64,000 nucleotides of DNA from Picrophilus oshimae DSM 9789 (GCF_900176435.1 NZ_FWYE01000001.1:584971-648970), one strand, 5' to 3'; positions 27,629 to 36,519 are shown, counted from the stretch's first letter. Notes: generated by a model not told the origin, from the letters alone. Program-made: numbers and translations.

Positions 27629-28021
27629 TTGCCCACTACAGCTTATTGGTATACCATAGAAGACGCCATGACACAATACATAAGGCATGATGACCATAAG
27701 TTCGATTACGATGATGAAGGAATAACCCATAGGAAACACATTATTGCCAATAGGATAAGATACATTGGAAAGGAATCAAACAACCTTGACGAATCTATGG
27801 TAATAGGCATTGACGAAGATTCATACCTTGAGTATGAAAATATCAAGGAATTATACAATTGGATTTTGTCATTGAAGTCTAAGGATGTTAAGGATAAGGG
27901 AATATCTGAAAGAGATCTCAGGAATTTCAAACAGAAAATTAGGCAAGGTAAAGGACTGAAGAACAGGTCAAAGATAGCAAGGATACTCTACGAAGTTTTT
28001 AAGTCAAAATCCAGCGATTAA
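27629..28021 (+). CDS. Unrecognised ORF, probably a gene fragment
   Basis: 130 codons from a TTG; the same frame stays open further upstream into the FkbM 3' end, so no natural start is visible and it may be the C-terminal part of a larger, truncated protein. It is charged and helical in appearance (ESNNLDE, LYNWILSLKSKDVKDKG, RNFKQKIRQGKGLKNRSK), with no hydrophobic segment and no motif I can name. It lies at the right edge of the island, 67 bases from the tRNA-Pro 3' end. Confidence 0.4.
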   Translation: MPTTAYWYTIEDAMTQYIRHDDHKFDYDDEGITHRKHIIANRIRYIGKESNNLDESMVIGIDEDSYLEYENIKELYNWILSLKSKDVKDKGISERDLRNFKQKIRQGKGLKNRSKIARILYEVFKSKSSD

Positions 28022-28088
28022 TATTGATATATAATTATGAAAATACCGGCACGTTTTAAAGTCTTATCTATATCCCATTCAATAAAAT

Positions 28089-28160
28089 GGGACCGTCCGA
28101 ATTTGAATCGGAGTCACCAACACCCCAAGCTGGTAGGATACCAAGCTACCCCACGGTCCC
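28089..28160 (-). tRNA. tRNA-Pro (anticodon GGG)
   Basis: The minus strand folds as a tRNA: acceptor GGGACCG with CGGTCCC, anticodon stem CCAGC with GTTGG around the loop TTGGGGT (anticodon GGG), T stem TCCGA with TCGGA around TTCAAAT. 72 bases, no intron, CCA not encoded. Its 3' end faces the recombined island, a common attachment site for archaeal integrative elements. Confidence 0.93.
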
Positions 28161-28180
28161 TTAAAAAAAGTATTGCAAAA

Positions 28181-28190
28181 TAATATAAAT
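28181..28190 (-). promoter_or_regulatory. TATA-like box of tRNA-Pro
   Basis: On the minus strand atttatatta lies 21-30 bases before the tRNA 5' end, directly behind the rpoN stop, so the tRNA probably has its own promoter. Confidence 0.5.
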
Positions 28191-28194
28191 ATTT

Positions 28195-28413
28195 TTAATA
28201 TGGTAAAACCTCGTCTATTAAATCCTTGTGTGAAAGTATCATTCTCCTGCAGCAGTATCTTTTAACGCCAAGATCGTCAAGAATCTTTGCCTTTTCCTCG
28301 CCCCTGGGCTCGCGACCGGTTTCATTTATTATCTTTGTGCAGGCCTCCGTGAATCGTACATAATCGGACGCTATTACACGGCCACAGCTAAAACACCTTA
28401 CCGGTATTATCAT
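28195..28413 (-). CDS. rpoN: DNA-directed RNA polymerase subunit N
   Basis: 72 residues from MIIPVRCFSCGRVIASDY; the Cys pair here (CFSC) and the later CC in VKRYCCRRM form the single zinc site of the RpoN/Rpb10 family. The start at 28413 fits the family and lies 4 bases after the rpsI stop; the longer frame to 28455 runs into rpsI. RpoN helps join RpoD and RpoL at the polymerase assembly platform. Last protein gene of the ribosomal operon; the C-terminus is SHKDLIDEVLPY. Confidence 0.96.
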   Translation of the reverse strand: MIIPVRCFSCGRVIASDYVRFTEACTKIINETGREPRGEEKAKILDDLGVKRYCCRRMILSHKDLIDEVLPY

Positions 28414-28417
28414 ATAA

Positions 28418-28819
28418 TCACCTGTATGATTTCTGCCTCTTTGCCCTAGCACCATAGCCCATTGGCTTTTTCGGCATCTTCCTTCTCACATCATTTACCA
28501 GCATTGACCTATCATACGCCCTTATCTCAGCCTCAAGATCGCTGTCCTTAAAGTATTCTATTATTGCCTTTGCCATTGCGGTCCTTGTTGCGTCGGCCTG
28601 TCCTGTGTTGCCACCGCCATGGACGTTTACATCAATGTCTATTTCTTTTGATCTGTCGCCAAGTATCCTTATTGGCTCCAGCATCTTTTCCCTTAGTATT
28701 TCTATTGGATACAATTCAATTGGATACCCATTTATAAGGAATTTGCCACTGCCCTTTCTTATGATTGCCCTTGCAATGGCCGTCTTTCTCTTTCCAACCT
28801 TTATTATGTAATCACTCAT
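28418..28819 (-). CDS. rpsI: 30S ribosomal protein S9 (uS9)
   Basis: Starts MSDYIIKVGKRKTAIARAI and ends in the universally conserved basic tail GARAKRQKSYR, which reaches the P-site tRNA. HGGGNTGQADATRTAMAKAI is the central signature. About 133 residues. I choose ATG 28819 over 28828 because it starts the S9 fold. Overlaps the rplM 3' end by 8 bases, so translation is coupled. Confidence 0.97.
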   Translation of the reverse strand: MSDYIIKVGKRKTAIARAIIRKGSGKFLINGYPIELYPIEILREKMLEPIRILGDRSKEIDIDVNVHGGGNTGQADATRTAMAKAIIEYFKDSDLEAEIRAYDRSMLVNDVRRKMPKKPMGYGARAKRQKSYR

Positions 28820-29228
28820 AGGTCTCACCCAGTATCTTTGAGATCTCTCCCAATGTGATAAAGCCTGTTACCTTTTTATTCATTGCCGATTCAATTCTTT
28901 CAAAATTCTTGTTTTCAAGTGATTTTGGTACATTTGCATAAACCATGCAGCGCTTTAATGCCTCCATTCCATGGGTTTTCTTTTTAGGAAGCATGTCTCC
29001 TATTGATCTTTTAAGTATTCTGTCTGCCGTCTTTGGATAGTAAGGTCCCTTTCTGATACTTCCTGTGTTTCTTAAATTATTGAATTTATCTATTATGAAT
29101 TCTTTTCTGCCTGTTATTACAACCTTCGATGCGTTTACAATTGTTATTGACTCACCATTCAATAATTTTTTGGCAACGTATGATGATAACCTTCCATAAA
29201 TATGATTTGAAGCGTCTATATATATCAT
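28812..29228 (-). CDS. rplM: 50S ribosomal protein L13 (uL13)
   Basis: Starts MIYIDASNHIYGRLSSYVAK, with NASKVVITGRKEF and the GPYYPKTADRILKRSIGDML motif of archaeal L13. About 138 residues, normal. The ATG at 29228 gives the family start; the frame extends to 29237, overlapping the L18e stop region. Part of the L18e-L13-S9-RpoN operon conserved in archaea. Confidence 0.97.
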   Translation of the reverse strand: MIYIDASNHIYGRLSSYVAKKLLNGESITIVNASKVVITGRKEFIIDKFNNLRNTGSIRKGPYYPKTADRILKRSIGDMLPKKKTHGMEALKRCMVYANVPKSLENKNFERIESAMNKKVTGFITLGEISKILGETYE

Positions 29229-29233
29229 TGGCA

Positions 29234-29602
29234 TCACCTTATTATCTTTATATTGGTTCCCTTTGGATTCTCAGATGCAAGATCCACAAGATTTACAAAC
29301 TCGGAGCCTGCATCATTTAACTTTTTCAACGCCTTCTCAGAGATTTTAAACGCTGAAACCTTTATCTTTTTATTGAAGACACCGGATGATAACAAATATC
29401 CAGGTATTACTATAATATCATCATCTGATGTAATCCTCTGCAATTTTCCAAGATTAACGGTTGCATAATTCTTTCTTGAAGATGAGAGCCTTATGGCTAT
29501 ATCCCTCCAGAACACAGAGCCAGATTCTCTCGATCTTTCAAGAAGCTTTTGAATCGTATCCTTTAGATACGAGTCCGTCTTCTTCTCTACTTTGACCGAC
29601 AT
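29234..29602 (-). CDS. rpl18e: 50S ribosomal protein L18e
   Basis: 122 residues; ending in SENPKGTNIKIIR, with VFWRDIAIRLSSSRKNYATV and the DDDIIVIPGYLLSSG core of L18e/L15-type proteins. Archaeal and eukaryotic only, which fixes the domain of the organism. First gene of the operon; an AT-rich TATA-like stretch (gattta at about 29625-29633) lies about 25 bases upstream of its ATG. Confidence 0.96.
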   Translation of the reverse strand: MSVKVEKKTDSYLKDTIQKLLERSRESGSVFWRDIAIRLSSSRKNYATVNLGKLQRITSDDDIIVIPGYLLSSGVFNKKIKVSAFKISEKALKKLNDAGSEFVNLVDLASENPKGTNIKIIR

Positions 29603-29648
29603 AGCTCATAATTTATATATGATTAATAAATCTTTTTAATTGGATGGT

Positions 29649-30630
29649 TCATAATAAATTACTATAGAATTCTGACATCTTCTTTTTATATGTTTCAATT
29701 GTGTATCTATCCTTTATCTTTTCAAAGTTTGATAATAGTTTATCTCTTTGATCCATTGCAATCTCTATATTTTTTATTAAATCATCAAAACCTGAGAAAA
29801 TGGCAGAATCATTTAATGTCTCATGGTAAATACCTAGATCAGATGCCACAACCGGTGTACCGCAGAATAAAGACTCCAGGGGTGGATAGCCAAAACCCTC
29901 AAATTTATTCATTCTTACAAGAACCTCAGCCTGATTGTAAATATTTACCATTTCCTCCGGGGTGACATCGACATAATTTAAATCAGCCCTATTTCTTCCA
30001 ACATGTATATGATAGTATTTCCCATGAACAATTTTATCTATTTTCTCTGAATTCTTCCACCAGTCATCGCCTACTGTAAGAATTGAGTTTTCAATCTTTT
30101 TGATATTTCTCTTTGAAAATATTGGATCTATGTAATTGTATACCGTTGTTATTTTATCCTCATTGAAACCTGCATCTATTAAATTCATTGTTGTTTCATT
30201 TGAGATTGATAATATATTCAAATTTTTATATTTATTTATTATTCTTTTTAGATATAATATATCAAGTTTTCTTGCAATGGTTTCATTATCCTTTTTTTTC
30301 AAACATGTATAAATCATGAAATGTAACTATGTCATCATCCCTTATGGGTTTAAGTATTGGGGCAGTATAATGCAAAAGTGAAAATTTTTCATTTTTTATG
30401 TATTTTCGAGTTTTAAACCTGTTTAATAGCCAACCAGATGTAATTTTTGGATATTCTGGATAAATAATTCTTCCCGGATATTGTAATTTTGATTTGTTTT
30501 TGTCCAAAGGGATTGAAATTAGGTTTATGCCCATGGCCTTTTGTAGTTTTTCAGAATAAACACCTATGCCTGCATGGGAATAACTTACATTTATTCCGAG
30601 TATTTCACTGAATTCTTTAGTGAATTTCAT
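29649..30630 (-). pseudogene. GT4 glycosyltransferase interrupted at an A8 run
   Basis: The 5' frame (30630-30286) opens MKFTKEFSEILGINVSYSHAGIG and ends FHDLYMFEKKG followed by TAA. The continuation, in the other frame, starts EKKDNETIARKLD and carries GDDWWKNSEKID, HVGRNRADLN and the donor-binding FEGFGYPPLESLFCGTPVVA of GT4. The switch is at eight A on the coding strand (T8 at 30292-30299); seven A would give one frame of about 326 residues. The run is long enough for replication or transcription slippage, so it may be an off-phase gene and not a dead one. Confidence 0.8.
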
Positions 30631-30788
30631 AATACGGTATATTTTTTAATTATATTAATTCTGCAAATAATAAAATTATAAAAACAATATTAAATTTTTA
30701 TAATAATGCATTAAAAATTATGTCATATATTGTATGACAAAATTTATATTTGAATTATGGTTTAGTATTGCACAAAGGTGTATGGGAG

Positions 30789-32585
30789 ATGAATGTTTCA
30801 AAAAATCAGAAGGATAGTGCTTTAACGTTAAATAAGGCCAGAAAGGCTTTAAAAAGCTCAATATCTGCACTCAGCATCATTGTAATATTAATGCTTTTCT
30901 ACATGTTATATGATATAATAATGGGAAAAATAAAGATAGATTCACTATTCTTCTATATAATAACGTTTATAGATATATTCTTTATATTGTTTATAACAAA
31001 CAATGTTTTTAATAGAGTTATAACCATAGGAAAGTCAATGGTATTTATAGCATTCTCTGTGGCCCTATCAATATTTTTAAAACAGGCATCCCTTTACACT
31101 TCGCAATTATCATTGATAATACCAGTTTACGGAAAATTAATAGCACCGATTGCCGTTTCAATATCAATTATGTTAATAGGCTTCTTCTCAATAAGGATGG
31201 GCGGAAAGATATTAAAATTCGTTGAGTTAAACAGAAAAAACAAGGCAAGATTATTCATATCATATGCCATGTTTATAATAACATTGATATTCTTTCTGGG
31301 AACAATCTTTGATTTAATACCTTTTATTCATCTTTCAAGAATGTTTGATTTTAAATCGATACCATTCCTTGTAATCTTTGGATCTGTTTTATCATCACCG
31401 TTAATGGCAACTGAGCTTACAGGCACACTGGTCCTTGCAAGCGAATTAACGGTACCGCTGGAATTCGATACAAAAAATGTGAAGACAAAGACCGTTTCAA
31501 AAACATTAAAATACGATACAACTGCCCAGACAAGGGTTATTGATAAGACAAACTTGCCGCCAATAGACAACTGGGACCCAAATGTATGGCTAGGCGAGAA
31601 CTTATATGGATATAACATAACAAAGGTTCTTGGCAAGGGTGGCACTAGCTATATAATTTTAGGAAAATTATTCAACAGCAGCTATGCAATGAAGATCCCA
31701 ATATTTACAAGAAGCACGTCAAGCATGACAGTATCAACATACCAGGATCTCATGGATGAGAGCAACACATTAAGGGAAATATCGTCAAAATCAAGGTACA
31801 TGGTAAAATTATATGCAATACATGCGGATAAATTAATAATGAAGAGCATTGTTTCAGGCAATTCAGAGATGTACTTTTCAAATCCGCCGGTTATGATCAT
31901 GGAGGCCATGTGGGGCGGAGACGCTTCAAAATTGATATACAATGATAATATATATTTATCAAGCAAGTGGCCATACGTCGTTGCATATATAATAGAAAAG
32001 ATGGCCTATGCTGTTGCGGTCATGCATGAAAACGGCTATGTTCATTTAGACCTAAAGCCCGAGAATTTTCTCTTCGATAGAATACCCGGAAACACAATAT
32101 CCGATCTAATATCAAACATAAAATCAGGATCATTGACACCAAAGCTATCAGACCTTGGATCAGCCGTAAAAATAGGCAGACCGCCGACACAGTACACAAG
32201 GTCATATGTATCATTCGAGCAGATAGCGGCAATAATAAATAAAAGCCCCACAACACCTGCCATGGATATATATTCTCTTGGTGCCGCAACATATTCTATG
32301 TTAACAAGAAAGCCCTATAATAATCCATTATTTTTAAAGAAGAGCGATGAGGTCGTTGATGTTTACCTTGCATATCTAAGAAAGGATCCAACGGTTAACA
32401 GGCATGTACTAAACACAAAGCTTGTTGAATTAAGAAAGGCATTTCTTGTACAGCCTCCTGTATCAGGAGTACCAAGGGAGTTTCAGGCAGTATTATCAAG
32501 AATGACGTCAAAGAACCCAAGGTTAAGGCCAACGGCAGCAGACGTTGCGAGAAAGATGCATTCAATATACAAAAAATACATTTAA
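30789..32585 (+). CDS. Membrane-anchored Hanks-type Ser/Thr protein kinase
   Basis: 598 residues. About seven N-terminal hydrophobic segments (to about residue 220), then a linker and a cytoplasmic kinase domain: glycine loop LGKGGTSY (about 281-288), AMKIP with the VAIK-type Lys (about 302), and catalytic HLDLKPENF (about 419-427). DFG is replaced by DLG (SDLGSA, about 454-459), and the usual APE is SFEQ. Start at ATG 30789, because a TATA-like aatttatatt ends at 30750, about 39 bases earlier, leaving a short leader; the TTG at 30750 lies inside that box. Overlaps tail-to-tail by 4 bases with a winged-helix gene, a likely functional partner. Confidence 0.88.
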   Translation: MNVSKNQKDSALTLNKARKALKSSISALSIIVILMLFYMLYDIIMGKIKIDSLFFYIITFIDIFFILFITNNVFNRVITIGKSMVFIAFSVALSIFLKQASLYTSQLSLIIPVYGKLIAPIAVSISIMLIGFFSIRMGGKILKFVELNRKNKARLFISYAMFIITLIFFLGTIFDLIPFIHLSRMFDFKSIPFLVIFGSVLSSPLMATELTGTLVLASELTVPLEFDTKNVKTKTVSKTLKYDTTAQTRVIDKTNLPPIDNWDPNVWLGENLYGYNITKVLGKGGTSYIILGKLFNSSYAMKIPIFTRSTSSMTVSTYQDLMDESNTLREISSKSRYMVKLYAIHADKLIMKSIVSGNSEMYFSNPPVMIMEAMWGGDASKLIYNDNIYLSSKWPYVVAYIIEKMAYAVAVMHENGYVHLDLKPENFLFDRIPGNTISDLISNIKSGSLTPKLSDLGSAVKIGRPPTQYTRSYVSFEQIAAIINKSPTTPAMDIYSLGAATYSMLTRKPYNNPLFLKKSDEVVDVYLAYLRKDPTVNRHVLNTKLVELRKAFLVQPPVSGVPREFQAVLSRMTSKNPRLRPTAADVARKMHSIYKKYI

Positions 32586-32860
32586 TCGTCCTTCTTTTTG
32601 CTTGATAAACCGTATAGATCGAGAAGTCTTTGAACCTTTTTATACTCGTTTAAAAATTTATAACCTTCCTCTGTGATCTTATAATCCTTTTCAGATAACT
32701 TTTTTAAAAGCCCTGATGATTCAAGCTGGTCCATGTAAACCTTCGCCCTGGTGTAAGGTACTTCGATATCACGAACGATATCACTTACCGTTGCATCATC
32801 TTTTGCAACGTAGGATAGTATTTCTATCTTGATCTCAGTTTGTGTTCGATACTTCCTCAT
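32582..32860 (-). CDS. Winged-helix DNA-binding regulator
   Basis: About 92 residues from MRKYRTQTEIKIEILSYVAK: a winged helix, with the recognition region in VSDIVRDIEVPYTRAKVYMD and the wing in LKKLSEKDYKITEEGYKFL, and a Lys-rich tail. It resembles the small archaeal single-domain wHTH regulators (including those controlled by kinases in Sulfolobus). Lies in an operon with the membrane protein upstream (overlapping) and tail-to-tail with the kinase. Whether it is a kinase target is untested. Confidence 0.78.
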   Translation of the reverse strand: MRKYRTQTEIKIEILSYVAKDDATVSDIVRDIEVPYTRAKVYMDQLESSGLLKKLSEKDYKITEEGYKFLNEYKKVQRLLDLYGLSSKKKDD

Positions 32861-33389
32861 TTTTATCACTTTTTAAAACACGGTAAACAGGCAGGGAAAA
32901 TGTGAAAACACCTAAAACGAGAAGTATGGCGGATATTCCGTAAATGATCTTTATGAGCAGTACAGTGTTGATAATCATTATAAGTATAGATAGAAAGAAC
33001 AGCAGGAATGATAAAAATATGCCTTTTGAATACCTATTCTTTCTTTTTCTATAGAATATAAAAAGGTCATATGCAACAAAATAAAGGCTTAGAACAAGAA
33101 AAACATCACTGATAACTCCAAAGGCAAATGCAGATAAAAATACTGATTTCATGTCGTTATAGTATATTAAAAAGAATGCCAGGGCCTCAAATAATGCTAT
33201 GAAATCTATTGAAACGCTTGATACAAATGAAAAGATGCCTGATAAAAAGGCCAAACTAAAAAACATGTATATTAATATAAGAAGCTTTACTGTATATATG
33301 CTTTTTACCTTTATAGCCATGTATAGTATGGGTGCTATTGAAACAATCAGACCTGCGGAGAATACCGATATTATAATATCATCAAGCAT
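32835..33389 (-). CDS. Integral membrane protein, unknown
   Basis: 184 residues with about six hydrophobic segments (for example about 5-25, 34-58, 60-77, 85-110, 125-147 and 149-168) and a charged C-terminus KSDKNEEVSNTN. No family recognised. Its 3' end overlaps the winged-helix gene, so they are cotranslated; it may be the sensor or membrane partner of the regulator and kinase pair, which is inference from context only. Confidence 0.68.
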   Translation of the reverse strand: MLDDIIISVFSAGLIVSIAPILYMAIKVKSIYTVKLLILIYMFFSLAFLSGIFSFVSSVSIDFIALFEALAFFLIYYNDMKSVFLSAFAFGVISDVFLVLSLYFVAYDLFIFYRKRKNRYSKGIFLSFLLFFLSILIMIINTVLLIKIIYGISAILLVLGVFTFSLPVYRVLKSDKNEEVSNTN

Positions 33390-33496
33390 TTATTATTTAT
33401 ATACAATTGTTATATATATCTTTATTCAATTAATTGAATAATCCTTAAAATTATTAAAGCATAAACATTTAATAATGTTATTTACATTGAAAAATC

Positions 33497-34243
33497 ATGG
33501 ATCAGTTGAAAATACTTAGAATCAATGCAAGAACTACTTTTCCAGGCGGCGTTGAATCATATATTAAAAATGTCAATTCAATGCTTTTAAAAAAGAATAT
33601 ACAAACATTTACCTTTGAGATAAACGTTACAGATTACGATTTTGATTATGGAGGTAACTATTATGTCGTAAAAAAGGATAATTCTCCATTTAAAAGGGTA
33701 ATAAATGATGCATATTATGATGATTATGTTTACAAAAAACTGAATGAAATATACAATAATTTTAAGCCCGATATTATACATTTGCACAGGTTTAAGGTCG
33801 ATTATTAAACGATAATTAAATTCATAAGGGAAAAGAACATTCCTGTTGTTTTCACGGCACATGATGCAGATTTGATATGTCCAATATCTACCCTGGTAAG
33901 GCCTGGCGGAACAGTATGCGATGGTGGCATAAAAACAAGATGCATGTTCACAGGATGCAAAACAGGTTTAAATGTTCCGTATGAAATATTAAGATACCAC
34001 TCATTTCTAAAAAACCACTCAATTATAAAAATGTACCTTACACCAAGCAATGCACTGACAAATTATATAAAATCATTTATAGATAGTAGCGTGGAAACCC
34101 TCTATTCATTTATAAATTTTCCAGAACGTTTAGATAAAAACAATGAGGAAAATTCCTTTGGATATATAGGCAGGATTGTTAAGGAAAAGGGAATACAGGA
34201 TGTACTAAGGGCTTGTAAAATATTAAAGTATAAAAGCATTTAA
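33497..34243 (+). pseudogene. GT4 glycosyltransferase, 5' part with a nonsense codon
   Basis: Opens LKILRINARTTFPGGVESYI, continues PDIIHLHRFKVDY, then a TAA at 33806-33808, and stays in the same frame as TIIKFIREKNIPVVFTAHDAD, PSNALTNYI and ENSFGYIGRIVKEKGIQDVL before stopping at 34243. It lacks the donor-binding half; that half, starting with the same about 100 bases, lies at 36954-37495. So one GT4 gene has been split by about 2.8 kb of other glycosyltransferase DNA, in addition to the nonsense codon. Confidence 0.8.
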
Positions 34244-34250
34244 TTCAATT
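34151..34250 (+). repeat. Direct repeat copy 1 (split GT4 gene)
   Basis: About 100 bases nearly identical (the first 76 exactly) to 36954-37052, same orientation, 2.8 kb apart. It marks the left junction of the segment inserted in the GT4 gene. Confidence 0.9.
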
Positions 34251-34392
34251 ATCTGATCTGTGGCAGATCATTTACAAGGAAGAGCAGTCTGTACAGGCAT
34301 TATAAAGAAGTGCATCACACATCAATAAAACATCTGAATGCTAACAAAGTAGCGACAAGCAGTGACAGAGAGATCAGACCATTCATTAAATA
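34242..34392 (+). pseudogene. Fragment resembling the end of a C2H2 zinc-finger protein
   Basis: Directly after the left repeat copy the frame reads YLICGRSFTRKSSLYRHYKE then VHH: a Cys, Phe four residues on, Leu, and two His, as in the second half of a C2H2 finger. The first Cys of the pair and any start codon are missing. Ends at a TAA near 34390. Probably debris from a former insertion or recombination partner. Confidence 0.35.
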
Positions 34393-34425
34393 ATTAAATA
34401 AACATAATATGCATAATGATAATCA

Positions 34426-35532
34426 ATGAGAATTCTTGAAATTGCATATGCACCTCCAGAATCCGGTGGCGGGGTAGAGAGGTTTTCCAACGGCCTTTCA
34501 CTGTATGCTGCGGAAAAAGGTAATAATGTTACTGTAATAATTTCCGGAAAATGTAATAATATTTTTAATGAAAATAATGTTAATTATGTTCAACTAAAGG
34601 TAAAATCTCCATTTTTTAGGAAATTATTATTTAATATAAAGGTTTATTTTTATGCAAAAAGGAATAAAACCAAATTTGATATTATACACATCAACGGGGA
34701 TAATGGATGTCTTGCATCAAAGATCAAGGGCATAAAAAAGATCATGACACTTCATGGCACATCAAGATTTTCCGCTGGTTTCGATTTAAATAAAATAATG
34801 CATGGGTCATTAATATGGTATTTAAAACATCCAAATTTGACGGTATCTTATTATCTTGAGAAATATGCTGCAGCAAAAAGCGATGTGGTCATATCTGTTT
34901 CATCTAGGCTCACAGAAATTTTAAAAAAAATTTTCCACAGAGATGATATAATTACAATAAACATTGGTATAGATATAAATTATTATAAACCAGGAAACAA
35001 AATGGAATTAAGGAATCAATTAAACCTAAAAAATGATGCTATTTATGCACTCTGGGTTGGCATGTCTCCGCAAAGAAAAAGGCTTGATTTTTCAATAAAA
35101 TTAATAAAAAATTCAAGGAATATGCATTTAATATGCATCGGCAATACCGGTACATATGAGAATGATGATCGGATACATATTATGGGGCATGTTGATGATT
35201 CTGTCCTTTTAAAATATTATCAGGCCTGCGATTTTTTACTCCTTCCATCTGTTTCTGAGGCGTTCAGCCTTACAGTTATTGAGGCTATGGCATGTGGTCT
35301 TGTCCCGGTAACCGGCAAAAATGTGTACACTCCGGGATTAAAAAATAATATTAATTCATTTATAGCATCCAGCGATGATGAATATATAAATATTATAAAT
35401 AAAATTGAAAACAATCCGGAAATATTATCAAAAATGTCTGAAAACGCAATACAAAATGCCCTAGAATATTCCTCATATAAATCATTTGAAAAGTACCTGC
35501 AGATTATGGATGATCTAATCCATAAAAAATAA
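34426..35532 (+). CDS. GT4 glycosyltransferase
   Basis: 368 residues, intact. N-terminal acceptor domain opens MRILEIAYAPPESGGGVERF, with the glycine-rich loop; the linker VSSRLTEILKK and the C-terminal donor domain with LWVGMSPQRKRLDFS, IHIMGHVDDS and SEAFSLTVIEAMACGLVPV, the E-x7-E motif of retaining GT4 enzymes. Cytosolic, probably at the membrane face, extending a lipid-linked glycan. An in-line GT2 follows after 27 bases, so they form one unit. Confidence 0.88.
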   Translation: MRILEIAYAPPESGGGVERFSNGLSLYAAEKGNNVTVIISGKCNNIFNENNVNYVQLKVKSPFFRKLLFNIKVYFYAKRNKTKFDIIHINGDNGCLASKIKGIKKIMTLHGTSRFSAGFDLNKIMHGSLIWYLKHPNLTVSYYLEKYAAAKSDVVISVSSRLTEILKKIFHRDDIITINIGIDINYYKPGNKMELRNQLNLKNDAIYALWVGMSPQRKRLDFSIKLIKNSRNMHLICIGNTGTYENDDRIHIMGHVDDSVLLKYYQACDFLLLPSVSEAFSLTVIEAMACGLVPVTGKNVYTPGLKNNINSFIASSDDEYINIINKIENNPEILSKMSENAIQNALEYSSYKSFEKYLQIMDDLIHKK

Positions 35533-35559
35533 TTTATACACATTTTATATGGGGTTTTA

Positions 35560-36483
35560 ATGCCTTCAATTTTTATTACGGTTATAATACCTTCATACAG
35601 GCCAAATGATTTTGTCTACAGGGCAATAAAAAGCGCCCTAAATCAAACTTTAAGCGCAGAATTTTATGAGGTAATTGTTGTTTTAAATTATACTGATGAA
35701 AAAATTTCAAGCATGGCCAGGGAAAATAAAATAAAGGTATTATACGTGGATCAAATATCATTATCTCCAAAATACATTGAGGCTATTAAAATATCCATGG
35801 GCAATGTAATTTGCTTCCTTGATTATGATGACCTTTTTTATCCGGAAAAGCTTGAATACATTTATAATGAATTTAAAAATAATAAAAATCTTGTATACCT
35901 GCATAATAGGTGCACATTTATAGATGATAATGATAAACCTGTGAATGAGGGATACAACAGCCCCGATTTTAATCTTTCATCAATATCGATTAAAAAGGAT
36001 ATAATAAATATTGATTATTTATCAAGGGTTACAGCATTGTATGATACCTTTTTTTATTATATATCACTTGATTCAGCCGGTGAAATTAAATTAACAAGAA
36101 AATTTTTAACGTACTATAGATTCCATGAAAGTACAAGCAATACTTTATCAGAAGGAATCGAACGATGGAAGAATAAGATGGCCATATATATGAAATACCT
36201 TAACTCGCTTGAATCAATGTACAGTTTTTTAAAAAGTAAAAAATCCAGGGTTCTTGCCAGGGATTATATAATTTCCTTAAAAATAGAGCTAAATATGCTC
36301 CATGATTTATTAAATTCTGGAAAAAGATATGAATTGAATTATGATGATATATTATTCTGGCTTGCGGTTCCAAGCTATAAGGCAAATAAATTGCATTATC
36401 CATTTAAGTTTATTAAGATAATTCAGTATGGCATGCCTGTAAAATACAATAAAAGGATTGAAAACTATCTATTAAAGATTTAA
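35560..36483 (+). CDS. GT2 glycosyltransferase
   Basis: 307 residues, intact. FITVIIPSYRPNDFVYRAI is the GT-A nucleotide-binding start, ALNQTL and GNVICFLDYDDLFYPEKLE the metal-binding DxD-containing region, then LTYYRFHES. It belongs to the same family as the genes at 15729 and 45451 (ALNQTLS, SSISIKKDI segments) but is more diverged and has no frameshift. The last about 100 residues are basic. Sugar specificity is not known. Confidence 0.87.
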   Translation: MPSIFITVIIPSYRPNDFVYRAIKSALNQTLSAEFYEVIVVLNYTDEKISSMARENKIKVLYVDQISLSPKYIEAIKISMGNVICFLDYDDLFYPEKLEYIYNEFKNNKNLVYLHNRCTFIDDNDKPVNEGYNSPDFNLSSISIKKDIINIDYLSRVTALYDTFFYYISLDSAGEIKLTRKFLTYYRFHESTSNTLSEGIERWKNKMAIYMKYLNSLESMYSFLKSKKSRVLARDYIISLKIELNMLHDLLNSGKRYELNYDDILFWLAVPSYKANKLHYPFKFIKIIQYGMPVKYNKRIENYLLKI

Positions 36484-36519
36484 AACAGATATTTATAATA
36501 CCTAAATATATAATACAAA

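Noticed and set aside
17702..28021. A CRISPR array to go with the cas1 relics.
   Set aside because: No regularly spaced repeat of 24-40 bases was seen in the window; only the cas1 pieces remain.
16734..28074. A 14-base word (gatatagataagac) at 16734-16747 and its reverse complement at 28061-28074, near both edges of the island, as possible recombination sites.
   Set aside because: In 64 kb of AT-rich DNA several 14-base matches are expected by chance, and the flanking bases do not align further.
28073..28092. Small hairpin cccatt-caataa-aatggg as a terminator downstream of tRNA-Pro or the island ORF.
   Set aside because: It overlaps the tRNA 3' end and has no T run after it; weak pairing for such a role.
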